IMG/VR virus record: IMGVR_UViG_3300046001_008485
Span: 1 to 30,408 of that record
Length of the DNA stretch: 30,408 nt
Origin: a virus
Reading direction: 5' to 3' (one strand)
Positions 29,335-30,408 of the stretch are shown here, piece after piece (positions within the stretch are counted from its first letter, which is position 1; every line of letters begins with the position of its first letter). The notes below the pieces were generated by a model. The model saw only the letters and a list, made by a program, of their open reading frames with translations, made no database searches and was not told the origin of the DNA. The position numbers were made by a program, and so were the translations under genes.

Positions 29335-30030
29335 ATGAAAAAAGTAATCATAATTGTGAGCGGTGGGATGGATTCAGTTACCTTACTTCACGAAGTTGTA
29401 AAAAAACATGGAGCAGAAAATATTTTTGCACTTAGTTTTGCTTATGGCTCTCGTCATATGAAAAAAGAAATTCCTATGGCTCAATTTAATTGTAAAAAAT
29501 TAGGAGTCAGTCACCAAATCGTAGATGTGCGCGGAGTATTTAAAAACTTTAAATCCGCATTATTAAATAAGAGGGATAGTGAGAAAATTCCCGAAGGTCA
29601 CTATGAATCTTCTAATATGAAGAAGACGGTTGTACCTTTTAGGAATGGTATTTTACTTTCAATTGCCGCTGGATTCGCAGAATCAAATAGCGCTAAAATT
29701 CTTTATTATGGCGCGCATGCTGGTGATCACATGATCTATCCCGATTGTAGAAAAGAATTTGTTGACGCGATGTCCAAAGCATTTGAATTAGGTACAATGA
29801 ATAAAGTCGTAGTTAGAGCGCCTTATCGAAAAGACAATAAGATTACAATTCTAAGGAAGGGATTGAAATTAGGAGTAGATTATTCTAAGACTTGGACTTG
29901 TTATTCTCCCTTTGGTAATAAGTCTTGTGGAAAATGTGGAAGTTGTCAGGAGCGGCTGGAAGCGTTTAGATTAAACAAAATTGAGGATCCTTTAGAGTAT
30001 ATTACTAGAGAAGAAATTAAGGGCGTATAA
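29335..30030 (+). CDS. queC: QueC, preQ0 synthase, 231 aa
   Basis: ATP-dependent conversion of 7-carboxy-7-deazaguanine to preQ0. The PP-loop SGGMDS (9-14) binds ATP; zinc is held by Cys189, 198, 201 and 204 (TCYSPF, SCGKCGSC). LSFAYGSRH, VPFRNGILLSIAAGFAE and the later KTWTC region match the family. It is the last gene of the run. The next gene has its own promoter P5. Confidence 0.92.
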   Translation: MKKVIIIVSGGMDSVTLLHEVVKKHGAENIFALSFAYGSRHMKKEIPMAQFNCKKLGVSHQIVDVRGVFKNFKSALLNKRDSEKIPEGHYESSNMKKTVVPFRNGILLSIAAGFAESNSAKILYYGAHAGDHMIYPDCRKEFVDAMSKAFELGTMNKVVVRAPYRKDNKITILRKGLKLGVDYSKTWTCYSPFGNKSCGKCGSCQERLEAFRLNKIEDPLEYITREEIKGV

Positions 30031-30048
30031 CCTCTTCATAACTACCGG

Positions 30049-30077
30049 TTGACATTTTTATAAAAATACTATATAAT
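30049..30077 (+). promoter_or_regulatory. Promoter P5 (perfect sigma70 consensus)
   Basis: TTGACA (30049-30054), 17 bases, TATAAT (30072-30077), preceded by CATAACTACCGG, nearly the same as upstream of P2. It drives the gene at 30113 and whatever follows beyond the window. Confidence 0.87.
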
Positions 30078-30112
30078 TAAATTAAAGAAGTATAATAATT
30101 AATAAAAAAAAT

Positions 30113-30391
30113 ATGCCAGAGGAAAAAAAGAAAGTAGTAAATAGTGTAGTCTGCTCTAAATGCAAACAGAAAAGATTTGTCAATCCAAAGGCATTTCTTG
30201 CTAGAGTTAAGAAATATGGATCAGTAGAAGAAATTGAGAAAAATTGGATCTGTCGCGAATGTAAGCCTAAAAAAGTAAAAGCAGTCAAAATAGAATTAGA
30301 AAAAGGAACTAAAGAAAGTCTAAAAACTTCCGTCAAAAAAGTAGCCGATGATATTAAAAAAAATATCCCAGTAGCTTCTCTAGCTAAATAA
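30113..30391 (+). CDS. Zinc-ribbon protein with basic/helical tail, 92 aa
   Basis: Starts MPEEKKKVVNSVVC. VCSKCKQ (Cys14-x2-Cys17) and WICRECKPKK (about Cys47-x2-Cys50) form a likely four-cysteine zinc ribbon; the 45 residues after it are Lys-rich with helices (KTSVKKVADDIKKNIP). It would bind nucleic acid or a protein partner. It has its own strong promoter P5 and an A/T-rich leader, implying high expression. Function unknown. Confidence 0.6.
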   Translation: MPEEKKKVVNSVVCSKCKQKRFVNPKAFLARVKKYGSVEEIEKNWICRECKPKKVKAVKIELEKGTKESLKTSVKKVADDIKKNIPVASLAK

Positions 30392-30408
30392 TCTAACTAT
30401 AAAATATC

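Noticed and set aside
1-30408. Alternative genetic code (UGA read as an amino acid)
   Set aside because: UGA ends genes such as 24558-24752 and 27963-28133, and the long genes read normally with the standard code.
1-30408. Circular genome closed at the window ends
   Set aside because: The ends share no repeat, and the partial gene at the left would close after only three more codons; there is no positive evidence.

Overview
The window is an A+T-rich piece of a tailed double-stranded DNA phage (or a prophage or metagenomic phage contig). Terminase, portal, scaffold and HK97-type capsid genes are in the usual order. No tape-measure, tail-tube or sheath gene is visible, and there is a propeller-like tail protein resembling the P22 gp10 type, so a short-tailed (podovirus-like) particle is the best guess. 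The host cannot be named. Genes start after A/T-rich leaders of the TAATTATTAA type, mostly without Shine-Dalgarno sites. Promoters are near-perfect TTGACA-17-TATAAT, which argues against Bacteroidota. A Patescibacteria/CPR-type or other low-GC host is possible, but this is inference.

Layout. (1) 1-310: two small leftward genes, one running off the window. (2) 331-778: a rightward pair, a two-helix membrane peptide and a lipoprotein-like protein, with its own promoter (P1), converging on the late genes. (3) 775-22549: a long leftward late operon. Read in the direction of transcription it holds small and large terminase, portal, scaffold, decoration protein, major capsid protein, a beta-helix protein, tRNA-Thr(UGU), small virion proteins, a 1321-residue collagen-like fibre, two glycosyltransferase fusions, a carbohydrate-binding-like protein, the detached C-terminal half of a GT9 enzyme, a coiled-coil membrane protein, a cassette of cysteine-rich miniproteins with strong Shine-Dalgarno sites, a membrane peptide coupled to a C39-like peptidase, and tail proteins. 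(4) 22550-23272: a gene-free control region rich in RNA-like structure, including a promoter-hairpin-terminator unit of about 106 nt and a long rod-like fold. (5) 23273-30391: the rightward early region with small regulators, a PD-(D/E)XK nuclease, an SSB-like protein, a full GTP-to-preQ0 pathway (FolE, QueD, QueE, QueC) and zinc-ribbon proteins.

How it fits together. The late operon builds and decorates the virion: the fibre carries sugar-binding-like modules and the glycosyltransferases may glycosylate it or the host surface. The early operon makes preQ0, which in known phages is inserted into DNA as a 7-deazaguanine modification that blocks restriction; the inserting enzyme (DpdA/TGT type) is not in this window. 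Five rightward promoters share one extended sequence, and three of them fire into a hairpin at the start of the transcript.

Most striking: the control-region RNA structures, the shared promoter design, two cysteine-rich paralogues with identical cysteine spacing, the GT9 domain split by an inserted gene, and three perfect hairpins with U-tracts pointing against the late operon.
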